This document shows, piece by piece, positions 21,547 through 33,800 of a stretch of DNA of 64,000 bases (the first letter of the stretch is position 1; each line of letters opens with the position of its first letter). The notes under the pieces were generated by a model, which was not told the DNA's origin, searched no databases, and saw nothing but the letters and a program-made list of their open reading frames with translations. Source of the DNA: Brachionus rotundiformis (taxonomy: Eukaryota > Rotifera > Eurotatoria > Ploima > Brachionidae); NCBI GenBank assembly GCA_016802295.1, contig JAESIW010000115.1, positions 2,037,995-2,101,994 on the forward strand, given 5' to 3'. Position numbers and translations under genes: made by a program.

Positions 21547-21940
21547 ATTGATAAGCGCTTTGACCGAATGGATGAGCGCTTTAATCAAATTGATCAAGGC
21601 CTAGTTCAAATAGACGAAAATGCTACACAAAGAGCTATCAATTCTACGTGTCTACGTAATGAATCAAGTATTTATTGGATACGAGTAATTATTAAATTTA
21701 TTAATCAAAAATTTTTAACTAATTTTTTAAAAATTCAATTTAAATAATCTTTAGCGCAATGGGCAAATACCGAATAATTCAGTCCCAACATTAAGACAAT
21801 TCAAGCAATTGAGCAACGCTAGTGTTATAAGAATTTTAAGATTTTATGAGCTCGAACTTGAAACAAGAGCAAGAGAAAACAAAAGAAAATTGGGAAACTT
21901 TCTTGGCATCCCTTTTTATAATTAAAATGTTATTTAGTTT
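21547..21940 (+). mobile_element. Diverged right half of a third inverted-repeat element
   Basis: Starts abruptly with codons for RIDKRFDRMDERFNQID, parallel to the region after the 68-codon frame of copy 2. It then follows that copy through the TTAGCGCAATGG and CTCGAACTTGAAACAAGAGC motifs to a degraded terminus. The left half is missing. It is more diverged than copies 1 and 2, showing the element family is older than the arm duplication. Confidence 0.7.
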
Positions 21941-22734
21941 TTTTTTACAATAGAATTTAAATTAAATTAAATGACCTTATTTTAAAATCTAACAAAACTA
22001 ACTAAAATTAAATTAATTTTTTTAAGAATTATCTTATTAGAATATAGACATAAAAATTAATCAAATAAAAATTTATTTTTTTTAAATTTTTAAATAAATT
22101 AAATATAAAATGAACTAAAATAAAAAATGCATTCGATCTAAGCATTCAAAAGAATTAATAAACAACCTATGAATATAATACATTTAAAATCTGTCACCTA
22201 GCACGTATAAGTAAACGAATTTTTATTGATTAAAAGAGCATAATTCTGCTATCACTTTATTATTGTCTAATGCTTAATTTTTTATTTACTTATTTTGTTA
22301 AAAGTATATTTTTTTAAATCTAATTATTTCGAAAATTTAATTTTAACTTAAAATTTTTTACTTTATGCCTTTCTATTAAACTCATTTAGATTCACCATTA
22401 GTTATCTATTACTTAATAAGTTAGTATTAAACAACTAGAAGCATAAAATCTACTATAAATAAAATCATAAATTTAAGAACAATTTATTTGAAAAAAAACT
22501 TCGTCACTAATATACAAGAATTTCCCAAATAGAAAAGTTTCATTTTCGGAACCAATTTGCATGCGATCAACAATATAACTAAATAACTAGGTTCATAAAA
22601 AGAGATATTTAAAGTTCAATGATCGCAAATAATCAATATATCAAAATTTAATTTTTTTTTTTATTTAATTTAAAAAGATCAAATGAACGAAAAAAAACAA
22701 CAATCAATATTGATACAAAGATGAGTTTAAGCTT
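21941..22734. other. AT-rich intergenic stretch
   Basis: Between the element remnant and the 3' end of ZFR on the minus strand. I see no gene or RNA. It should contain the ZFR 3' untranslated region. Confidence 0.55.
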
Positions 22735-25700
22735 TTAGACATTTTGGCTTGTAGGATCTACGCAGTTTTCTACATTTTCTTTTTCGTCATCCTTTTTTTC
22801 TTTTTTTTCCTCGGCTTAATATAATTTTATCATCAACACTCTCTTATTTATTTTATTTTGACTTACTTGCTTCCTCGGCTTCGTTATCATGCTGTCTCTT
22901 CATAGGAACCCTTTTATGGAGTGGTTGACTGATCAACTCTATTCCCAATACCTTGTAAATTTGCTTGAAAGCCATCAATCTTAAAGCCATCTTGAAAAAA
23001 AAATAAAAATATTGAAACTAATTTTTATCTTTTATTTAATATTATACATGAGAGTTGGCAGTCAGTTCTTCCCGCTGCTGGCTTGTCAAATTATCTGTCA
23101 CATCAACCACTTCTTTTTCGCAAGGATCAACAATGGCAGTCTCATCTTAGAATATCAAGGCTTATTTAAACTAAAAATTTGCTTTAGAATCAAATACTTG
23201 GTAAAAGTATGCCAGTAGAGACGCACTCGAATACGCGTCTTAAAGCCTCACCAGGTGACATGTTTTGATTGGCACTGCTCAAGCTTCTCTCCACCAAAAG
23301 CTCAAGGGCCTTTTATTTAATTATTTAATTAAGTTAAAGTTAATTTGAAAAAATTTTGCTCCTTTACCCATTGGCTAAGACATGACCATGTCGGATTGCG
23401 GCGACAGAAGTCTCTCATTACACGGATGGTTACCACACAACTAAGCACTTGACCAGCTCTAGCCTAAATTTTAATTTATTTTAAATTCAAAAAACAACAC
23501 TCGTTTTTAAATTGATTGTCCAATTATCAGTGATTTAATGGCACGATAATAGATAAAGATTGGACTAAACCACTGATTTAGATTGACAAAAAGCGTGTAG
23601 CGACCTCTAGTCTCTACGGACTAAAGATCCAAATGCAAAATCAGAAACTCACTGTTTCTAATCTTGTTCTAAATCTCGTGAAAACGCGGCCCGTTTTCAT
23701 AAGATTTTATATCTAAGATCATTTAAGATCTTAAAATAAAAATTTTAAGAATATGAATTTTTTTTTTGCTGTTTTTTTTTATCTGTTCTAAGTTCAACTT
23801 TTTTGTGTCAAAATATCACTGATAAATGCCAATCGATCTAGAACGCAAGATAAGTAAAGTCGAACCTGGAACCATTTAGCATGGCGTAAATCAGCCAATG
23901 AATCCAAACACTTTTGTTTATCCAATAAATCATTGTTTTCTGGCTCATTTAGACTTAATTGTTCTTTATAAAATTCATATTGTTAAAAATAGACTAAAAA
24001 TGGCTTTGAATATGTGATGGTGGTTAACTTACCTCTGACTTGAGGGGATGTAAGAAGAACTCGACAGGTAATCAATGGTTGAACTTCGTTAAATGTTAAA
24101 CGGACTATTAAAATGGTCTCGGCCTCTTTGTCAAGTATGACAGAGTATTTTATTTCCGGAGAAACTATCTCTATCTTTTGCAAAAGTATTTTATGAACTC
24201 TTTCTAGCAGAGACTTGGTAGGCTTGTTGGCACAAATGACAATTAGTTTGACATCAGTGTCGCCTTTAAGCAACAGGCCCTTTGCCAAGAGGCCGACGCG
24301 CATGACTCCTTTGAGGGAGCGGCTTTCTTCGATGCTGCTCTTCGCACTCTCTGGACTCTGGGCTTCTGATCCTTGATTCTGGTCTGCATTAGTTTTGTCT
24401 ATAGGCTCGGATTTTAATGGTGCATCTCTTAATTAAATAGTTTAATTACACCACAAAAATATATTTCCAAATTTACTCTTGAGATATCTGATCTGAAACC
24501 AATTTTAATGCTTTCTCCGTGCTGGTTACTATTTCTTGTATTGCATTTATCTATTAAGATAAATTTAATTTAAATTTTTTTATAATTGATTATTTTTTGC
24601 TAACTAACCTCGTCTTGGCTAGGATAGATTAAATTGTGTTTGAATATTACATGTCTATCATCGAAGGACTCGCCCTTGTTTTGTTGGTATTGATGCTGCA
24701 TTTGATTATAATTGTATCTGTTCATGCCCATATGTTGAACAGGTCTTAGAAAAGATAATTATATTAATTTAAATAAAAATATTTCATTTAAAATTATGAA
24801 AACTTTCAGTTTAAATTAGGCTATTTTGACATTGTTTATTATTTTTCCTAATTGCTAATTTTTTTAATTTAAGTATCGTATGAAATAATTTTTCATATTT
24901 TAAGTTAATTTTAATTAAACTACTTTACTTATAATAAAACGTATGCTACATATTTAATACTGGAAAGAAAACCAAATTCAAATTCTTAAATATTATAAAA
25001 ACTTAATAATCAAATAGTGGATGGAGCATAAAAAAAATGCTTTTTATCTTAAAAATATTTTTTTTTAAATGAAATTTAACCCATTGAATAAATTTTATAT
25101 TATCTGGTTATTGTTTTTTATTGAACAGTAAAAAAATTTTAATTTTTTAAATATGAAAAACTCAATTTTGATGAGCTTGATATCATTTTTAATTCCTAAA
25201 TAAAATGTGTGACATTGATTGAAGAGTTGACACAAACAAACAAAGTTTACCAATTATACAAGAGGAAAAAATAAATTTAAAAACTGCATACGAATTAAAC
25301 TATCAAGGAACAAAAAATCATCTTTCCATTTATAGATTTTTTTTCCAAACTTTAAAAAACTTTATTGTCAAGATTCTATAAAGCTTGGCAATGTTTAATC
25401 GATAAGATAAGAACCTTTTCTTGGCAACTTGATGATTCACATTTGAATAATCATGCTCAATAACTATCAATTAGATAAAATATTCTAACTATTTTATCTA
25501 TTTTTAAAAGTAATGAAGAAACCTATTTTAATGATAAACATTGATGCACAATAATTCATAATGTTTGGTAATGGTTTAACATGCTTTATTCAACATAAAA
25601 ATGTATTTCTAGATTTAGAATCAAAAAAATAGTTAAGAATCTTAATGTAATTAATATTGTGTAAATTAAGAAGATGACTTTTAAAAATTTCTAACAATTA

Positions 25701-27964
25701 AAAAATAATCAACAAAATAAGATAATCTTGAACAAAAACAAATAATGTCCAAAAATGTCCAAGAAATGGATGATAATCTTAAAATCATATTTTTATTTTT
25801 AAATGTTAATAATTTATTATCACAAATTAATAGAGAACTTTTTATTTAGCCTTTGTATTAAATATTTAATTATCTCTTCGAAAAGAGATATCACCAATTA
25901 TCATTCTTACAATTGTAAAAATGTGACTCAATGCTTGGTCAAAGTTAACAATTTATCTATTTTCCCAAAGACAATCATTTGAATTATGCTGGTTTGGTGA
26001 ACAAGACGAGAAATCCCTTCTCCTTTTATGAAAAATGCACAAAAATTAATTTAATTAAATGAGGATTTTAACATTCAAAACCCGGATGGGTTCTTTAGAC
26101 CCCTTGAGTTAACTTATCTTTTTAATTTTTATTCCATGGAAATAGGTATATTTTGCAATAAAAATAAATTAATTTTAATTATCAGATTGCAAAAAAAATT
26201 TTTAAAAAATGATTAAATTTACTTAACCAAATAAAAATAAGAAATATAGTATAAATAGCCGAAAAAACTCTCCGGTGTTTGAGTGAAAAAATGTTTATTT
26301 TTTTTAAACCATGATGTAGGTTTTGACAAAGAGTGAAGAGATTAGACAAGCAAATCTGCAACCAAGGATACTCGGAAAGATTTGATTGAGTGTTGGCAAA
26401 TGAGCAATTATTTGGACAAGATAGACTAAAATCAAATAACAGACAATTAAATTAAGCATTTAAAGATGCAAAAAAGGTTTATGCCTTTATTTTTTATAGG
26501 GTCCTCAAAATTCCCGAAATTATCTGATGCTTCTAGTTTTAAGAGGATATCAATCGACCAAGTATTTGGTCTTAAGCAAACTTATTGGCCAATTAATAAT
26601 TGAGCCATGGTCAAATAAATATATTTACTTTATATTTTGTGACATAAGAGATTGAATGTTTTGATTTTGAGAGCTTGGCTCGTTTAGCAAAGGACTGGTC
26701 TCGCTAGTTGCGTTCAATTCATGAGGCTTTGACTTGGCCAAGCGGCCATTCTTGACCATTTTGCCCATGGGGCCTTTCATATCTACAACCAGACTAGGAT
26801 CAACTTTTTTCTTATATGCCAATCTGTGTCTTCTTCCTTTGGTGTGCATGTCTTTGGCATTGGGATCATTAAATTTACAATCACATAGTTTACAATAAAA
26901 AGTTAATATCTTTCCCTCCATGCGAGTTTCGATGTATTCTCGTCCGATAGGATCATGGTTAGAAGTGTCGTGTTCCTCGTCTGGTTGGTCAAGGTAGGGA
27001 TTGGCCGGAGCAGCGTCCGAAGTGGTGTTCATCTGGGCCAAATTGGGGCCTGTTTCGGCTGGAGGAATGCTCACCTTGGGCGGTGCAGTGATGAACACAG
27101 TGCCTGGCTTGGTGGGTGGAGGCACCGGGGCTATGTTTTTGATGTTCGGATTGCCTTGGGGAACCAGCAAATCCGGTGGTATGGGTTTGCCCAGTTTTTG
27201 ATGCAACTTGAGTGTTTTTTGGTGCTTTGAGCCACGAATGTGAGCCGCATAGGCATCACGGCCAGTACAGGCAACATCACACAAAGGACATTGGATGATG
27301 TTCTGGTTTTTGAAACGGTTAAAGCTTTTTTGGCCATCAGGTGCCACCGAAGTGGCTGTGTCAGGCTTTTTCTCATTTGTTTTGAGCAAAACCTCTTTTT
27401 TTTTGTGCTTTTGTCCCTCCAAATGTTCCTTGTAGGTTTGTGGACCAGCACAGCTTATCTTGCATGTTTCGCAGTAGAACATTTGAACTTGGGCGCCAGG
27501 TCTTGGTTTAAATTTAGGTTTTTTTTGTCCAGGAGGTGTCAATTGACCAGGAGTTGTTGTGAGCGGTGGGACCACGCCTAACATTGGTTGATTCCACTTG
27601 GGGCCCGTTTGGGGCTTATTGTAGCCGTAAGATTGAGCGTAAAATGCAGCAGTGGCATTCATGGCTGCTTTGTTTGCCGCGGCGGCAGCCTGTTGCTGGT
27701 AGTCGTATTTTTGGGCAGGCTGTGATATGGAAACTCCGCCGCCTGGAGTCGGCGTGGCATTTTGGGTGCTGGTTTGAGGTGTCTGTGTTTGGTTCATTGA
27801 GTTGAATGCGGCAGCATTGTAAGCCGCTTGGTACTGGCTATAGGCTGCAGCGTACGCTTGTTGGTAATTAGCGCTAAAGTTAATTTTTAGATTAATTTCA
27901 ATTAATGAGGTTTTTTATGTAATTACTTAAATGCGCCAGTGTTTGGATAGCCATAGAAGCTCAT
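22735..27964 (-). CDS. ZFR: Zinc-finger RNA-binding protein (ZFR)
   Basis: Eleven exons on the minus strand: 27964-27927, 27873-26629, 24744-24609, 24550-24477, 24427-24033, 23963-23866, 23463-23368, 23309-23198, 23145-23048, 22990-22867 and 22814-22735. Phases agree throughout and give 831 residues. An Ala/Gln/Tyr-rich N-terminus precedes three C2H2 fingers of the U1-like, dsRNA-binding type at about 147-170, 208-230 and 340-363. The DZF domain follows at about 540-770, starting MRVGLLAKGLLLKGD and including RHAKWFQARAGQ and FKQIYKVLGIELI. ZFR binds structured RNA in the nucleus and heterodimerises through DZF with ILF2-type partners, affecting splicing and editing. The tail is acidic and Lys-rich. 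Intron 2 (24745-26628, 1.9 kb) holds nothing recognisable. Confidence 0.95.
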
Positions 27965-28755
27965 GTTGTTGAATGTTATCTATTTGGCTGATTTAAAGAT
28001 TTAATCAGTCAATATAATGTGTCTAAAATGGACTAGGAAAAAAGGTGAGATAATTTATATCAAGAGATTATTTATTTATTTTTTGTTAAGAATCGAGTTA
28101 TGTGAGACAATATAGACATAAAATTTCTTTTAATTTAAGATAATTGCAAGAATAATATGTTTCTAGAAAGTAACAACAGTGCAGAACAGGACTATTGTCA
28201 TGACGAGTACTGGCAAAAAACAACTAAGTGCAGGAAGTTTATGGACAAAAAAGTGTCTGCACTATCAAAATTAACTTAACAAATGCTAAATTAAAAACTT
28301 ACTTTGATATGATCTTAAATAAAAATATATTCTTTATTTAATAGGTATTCATTTAAGAATAAAAAGGCTTAAAAATTTGAGAAAAAAGATAATTCCATGA
28401 GTAGAATGTAAATCTAAACAATTCAGGTACAAAAATTTTTTTTATAAAATTTGAGTGTATAATTTCACATAATTGCTTTGATTCATTAAATTGAAATGAT
28501 AAATTCAATTTCATTGAATTTTTCTTAAAAAAAATTACCTTTGAAGAACCATTTAATTAAGAAATTAAGAATTTATTTATTAATTATTCTATAAATTAAA
28601 GCAAAATATTTATAAATAATACTAAATTTTCCCACTCAATGTTATTAAAAATAAAAAAAAATTTAAATCGATTTTAATATATTAATAGGTTTTAATATAT
28701 AATTCTATCTAATCTATCACATTAAAAAATAAAAAAAATTAAAAGAGAAAAATGT
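27965..28755. other. ZFR 5' flank and GY 3' flank
   Basis: The right-hand end of ZFR (5' side) faces the 3' flank of a minus-strand GY gene. 28480-28755 resembles the 3' flanks of the GY copies at 18646 and 32555. No other gene seen. Confidence 0.55.
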
Positions 28756-29073
28756 TCATCTTCTTTTGTAATAAGTCGGATATCCATAACCATAGCCGTA
28801 TCCTGGATAACCGTAACCATAAGTACCATAGCCTAAACCGTAGTCATACAGACCATATCCATAGCTAGGATAGCCATAGCCATAGCCGTAATCATAGACT
28901 CCGTATCCTGTACCATATCCAAATGCTCCTTGGAGATTTGCAGATCCTGATTGCAAGTTGTTTGCTTCTGATTTTCCAGCACTCGATTGAAGCTTTTCAC
29001 CAAGTGAAGAACTCATCACCATAACACAAGCTGAGCAAATAACCAAAAAAGCCAAAGTTAATCTTGAATTCAT
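28756..29073 (-). CDS. Secreted Gly/Tyr-rich peptide, subfamily A copy 5
   Basis: 105 residues, identical in protein to copies 6 and 7 (GSANLQ, VYDYGYGYGYPS, LYDYGLGYG). Left half of the second divergent pair. Its 3' flank is of the CEP104-intron type, as for copy 3. It shares with copy 7 a synonymous Pro codon (CCG) that copy 6 lacks. Confidence 0.86.
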   Translation of the reverse strand: MNSRLTLAFLVICSACVMVMSSSLGEKLQSSAGKSEANNLQSGSANLQGAFGYGTGYGVYDYGYGYGYPSYGYGLYDYGLGYGTYGYGYPGYGYGYGYPTYYKRR

Positions 29074-29587
29074 TTTAAAAGTCGAATGTTTTGAATATTC
29101 TTTAAAATTTGAATTTATTGAATTAATTACTTTGAATGGTTAGATTGAATACATTTTTTGGTTACTTATAGGCAATTTTTTAGGTTCATTTTTATTTTTA
29201 AATATTGTCCTAAATTTTATTCTTATTATTATAGAATAGTAATAATTGTTCTCTTTGTTATCCTAGTACGATAATAGAGGTGATCTTATCATTTAGTAGT
29301 ACCTTTTTGAACGACGGCTTCGATTTGACACAAAGGTGACAGCATTTATTTTATATTATTGAATATAAATTATTTAAAATTCAAATATAATTGACATTGA
29401 TTTTGTAATGAAATAGATAAGATTTATTTTTCTAAATAAAAATAAAATATGGGACAATATTTAAAAATAAAAATGAGCTAAAAAATTGCTTATAAGTAAC
29501 CAAAAAATGTATTCAATCTAACCATTCAAAGTAATTAATTCAATAAATTCAAATTTTAAAGAATATTCAAAACATTCGACTTTTAAA
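29074..29587. promoter_or_regulatory. Bidirectional promoter region of GY dyad 2
   Basis: 514 bp between start codons, with the same design as dyad 1: inverted promoter flanks with TATAAG-type boxes, and an inner core (about 29215-29455). The core is the reverse complement of that in dyad 1; compare GTACCTTTTTGAACGACGGC here with its reverse at 19225-19245. Flank-to-core joints are intact. Confidence 0.8.
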
Positions 29588-29905
29588 ATGAATTCAAGAT
29601 TAACTTTGGCTTTTTTGGTTATTTGCTCAGCTTGTGTTATGGTGATGAGTTCTTCACTTGGTGAAAAGCTTCAATCGAGTGCTGGAAAATCAGAAGCAAA
29701 CAACTTGCAATCAGGATCTGCAAATCTCCAAGGAGCATTTGGATATGGTACAGGATACGGAGTCTATGATTACGGCTATGGCTATGGCTATCCTAGCTAT
29801 GGATATGGTCTGTATGACTACGGTTTAGGCTATGGTACTTATGGTTACGGTTATCCAGGATACGGCTATGGTTATGGATATCCAACTTATTACAAAAGAA
29901 GATGA
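29588..29905 (+). CDS. Secreted Gly/Tyr-rich peptide, subfamily A copy 6
   Basis: 105 residues; right half of dyad 2, same protein as copy 5. Its 3' flank (AAATCAAATATAATTATT) is of the type found behind copies 1 and 4, not behind its own dyad partner, so both dyads have the same outer flanks in the same order. Confidence 0.86.
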   Translation: MNSRLTLAFLVICSACVMVMSSSLGEKLQSSAGKSEANNLQSGSANLQGAFGYGTGYGVYDYGYGYGYPSYGYGLYDYGLGYGTYGYGYPGYGYGYGYPTYYKRR

Positions 29906-30839
29906 ACATTTTTATTTATTTTTTTTAAATTCTTATTTGTATTTTTAGTTTAGTCTATTATTCGTTTTTTATTTTTTATAAATTTAATATAAATCAAATA
30001 TAATTATTAAAAATTAATTCAAAACTGCAAATTTTTATAAAATTTCATAAATCTTATTTTACATTTTCCTTTTTTTAAATCAAATTAATTATTAATTAAA
30101 ATAATATTTATTATGAAATAGCATAATAGAAATGTAAATAATTTGTATTCAAAATAATTGTTTATATTCGAATGTTTTCCCAATTTAATATTAAATATTA
30201 TCATATATCTTATTTTTAACTTTTTTTGATAAAATTATTGTTCCTTTTATTTTCGATTTTTAACTCCGTTTACATAACAATATTTATTTTACATTAAATC
30301 TAATCATCAAGTTTGTTCACGTAATTTAAAAATTAAAGCCTTCACTTATTTACAGATCAAATATTTTTTTCGCAATTTAAAAAATTTAACAAACAAACTC
30401 AGTTTAAAAAATTAATTTTACTTAAATAAAATTAAAAATAAATAGAAAATTCTTTTTTCAAATAAAATAAGTCTTAGCACATTCGCACACAAATTTTGTT
30501 ACTAGCAATAATCCATTTGAAAAATAATTCTAAATAGAATAATTACCATAGTTACGAGCTATATTATTATTTTATTATTTTATTTCAGCATTAATTTTGT
30601 TCAATTTTTTTCTTATTCGCAGTATACAAGCAATACTCATCAAAACATCATCTAAATTAACCATAACTTATTATATAATTAATTTCGAACAATATTTCTT
30701 GAGTTCTGAAGAGTTTCTATAGCCACTAATTATTTTACAAAGACCACTATCATCACCTGAAATAATAATAACTTAAACTTTTTTCAATATAATATTTCTT
30801 AATTAAAAATATTTTCTAATCAAGTTTAAAAAAGAATAC
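29906..30839. other. AT-rich intergenic stretch before CEP104
   Basis: 3' flank of the GY gene grading into the CEP104 upstream region. No gene, RNA or element recognised; the CEP104 promoter must lie here. Confidence 0.55.
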
Positions 30840-33800
30840 ATGCCGCCTAAAAAGATTGATTTTAAAGTTGTGCATGTGACAAGTGAAGATGAAAAATTTC
30901 CCGCAAATGACCTAGACTCTGACAAGCACGGACCATTGGTACACGGATGGGCTTCACAAAGGTACTTTTAATCTGACTTAATATGTCAACAAATAAAATA
31001 ATTTACACCTAGATTTTGTCTATATCCTTTAGAATTAATAATACAATTTAATAAAAAAATTGTACTTAAAAAAGTTCAAATATTGTCACATCAATATTTG
31101 ATTGCATCTAAAGTTGAATTCTACATTGGTGACAGTCCAGAGGCTGTTGACCACGAAATTTCCTTCGAGTCCGCTAAATACACTCGGCTGGGGTAAGGCT
31201 TGATCTTTTTTAACAAGTGAACTGTTTGCTATCTTATCTAAAGATATGTTGAGTTGTCATCTAATGAAAAAACGGACCTAAAAGCTCGGGAACTAAAATC
31301 AGTGCATGTCGATGCCGAGGGTCTTTTTTTAAAGCTTGTTCTGCATAAAAATTTCCTTAATCGTCTCAATGTGTACAACCAAGTAACCTTCTGGAAATCT
31401 TTTTTTTTTTTTAATTTTACTTAATTTCCCCAGGTTGGTATAATTGCCATAAACGTGATCGGAATTGATTTGGATGACGAAATAAGCCAGGAAATGTTAA
31501 AGAACAATGACGCAGATCCAACTGTTCTTGCAGCGATCAAACGAGCTGATTACATCTCACCATTGGACGACTTAGCATTTGCCATGTACCAAGATGCAGA
31601 AATTAGCCAAATTATTAGAAAATTGGACAAGAAAAAAACCAACTGTGTTTTATGTAAGAAAAATTTTTTTTTTTTGGGAAAGATATTATAATTTTAAATG
31701 GTTAAGCTGAACGGTACGATGAAGCCAAGCGGCTGAAATTGGCCATTCTAGAGCTGAAAAAAATTGGTGAGCGCCTTGCTCGTTACGATATAGAAAAAAG
31801 ACAGGCTATTGAAGAAGAAGATTATGAAAAGGCTAAATTAAAAAAGCACCAAATCCAAGAGTACCGGAAAGAAACATATAGACAATTACAAGCGAATAAT
31901 TTACTTGAGTTTATTGATGTAAGTTTAATCTTTATTTATTTTTGATTTAATAAAATGTTTTACATGGAACTAAAGCTAAAAACTGGAACACTAAGAATCT
32001 TTAAAAGATCTTAACTAAATGTTTATACTTATGATTATAACCATTAAAAGAAAAAACTTGTTTCTATTTCAATCAAAAATTATCCCTTATTCGAATTATT
32101 TTTTTTACAAAAATAATCGTGTTTATTTTTAAGATACAATCGAAAATTATTATTTTAGGATTTTAGAATTTGGATTTCTCAAAAATCTAAAATTTGAAGA
32201 GTAAAAATTATAAGTATTTATTTGTTCCAAGTAATTAAAGAAAGGTTAAATTTAATTTTTAATTGATTAATTTTAGAATAAAATACTATCGTTTTTAAAG
32301 ACTCATTGAATCTTGTTATTTCTTAATTTTATTGTTTAATTTCATTAGATTCTCTTGATTCATGAAATTGAAATGATAAATCTAATTCCATTTAATTTTT
32401 CTAAAAAAAGTTAACCATTGGAAACCAATAAATTTAGAAATTAAGAGTTTATTTTTAATTATTCTATAAATTAAAGCAAAATATTTGTATATAATACTAA
32501 ATTTTTCTACTCTATGATTAATAATGGATAAAAAAAATTAAAAGAGAAAAATGTTCATCTTCTTTTGTAATAAGTCGGATATCCATAGCCATAGCCGTAT
32601 CCTGGATAACCGTAACCATAAGTACCATAGCCTAAACCGTAGTCATACAGACCATATCCATAGCTAGGATAGCCATAGCCATAGCCGTAATCATAGACTC
32701 CGTATCCTGTACCATATCCAAATGCTCCTTGGAGATTTGCAGATCCTGATTGCAAGTTGTTTGCTTCTGATTTTCCAGCACTCGATTGAAGCTTTTCACC
32801 AAGTGAAGAACTCATCACCATAACACAAGCTGAGCAAATAACCAAAAAAGCCAAAGTTAATCTTGAATTCATTTTAAAAGTCGAATGTTTTGAATATTCT
32901 TTAAAATTTGAATTTATTGAATTAATTACTTTGAATGGTTAGATTGAATACATTTTTTGGTTACTTATAGGCAATTTTTTGGTTCATTTTTATTTTTAAA
33001 TATTGTCCTATATTTTTTTTATAATTTTTTAAAAGAAAATAATGTCAATTCAATTGTCTAATTTTTTTTTAAATTTTATTAGTCAATTATGACTAAAATG
33101 TTTCTAAATTCCTTTACTAAATTTAATTATCAAAATTTTCATTAAATTTTTTTTCTAATTTTATCTTATCTTAATAGTCAAATATAATGTTTTCAATTAT
33201 CTTGCTTTAATTGTTCAAACTTGGTAATTTAAATCTTTTAATTATATTTAAGTTATGTTTAAAATAATTAATTAGAAGTTGTTAATTTAGTTTTTGTTAT
33301 CTTAAAATTTTCAAAACCTGATAAAAAACTATTTTGAAAAGACTTTAAAAATTTCGTGTCTAGTTACATATAAATATTTTCATTATTTGGATTAAATGTT
33401 TATCCAATTTTCCTTTCTTTTTAATTTATTCCATTCTTTTTAAAAAACTTATCCCAGGGATATAATTCAAAATTTTTGATTTATTTTCAATTTTTAATGA
33501 AACATTTTCTTACCTTTTTTGTTTTGATTTTTAAATTTTTCAAAACTTAATCGAAAATTTAAAATATAATGCTGTTTTTATTAAAATTAAGAAAAAAAAA
33601 ACAAATAACTTACATCTAAATAAAATTTAAAAATTCGAAACACCTCTAATGATAAAATAAAAATTTTTAATTTCTCTAATTAAAATGTTCCAAACTGTTT
33701 TTTTAATTTTTCGTTCCATGTACTCCTCTCATAAGCTTTTCTATCCTAGACTCCTGTTAAAAAGCGAACATTCTGGGCAAATTAAAGCTTATTTTTATTA

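Noticed and set aside
26955..27805. Several plus-strand frames antisense to ZFR exon 2
   Set aside because: They arise because the exon is long and less AT-rich. None has recognisable domains, and the ZFR frame has three zinc fingers.
13515..32872. CRISPR-like or satellite array from repeated GY units
   Set aside because: The repetition is codon-level within short coding regions and is spread over separate genes, with no regular spacers.
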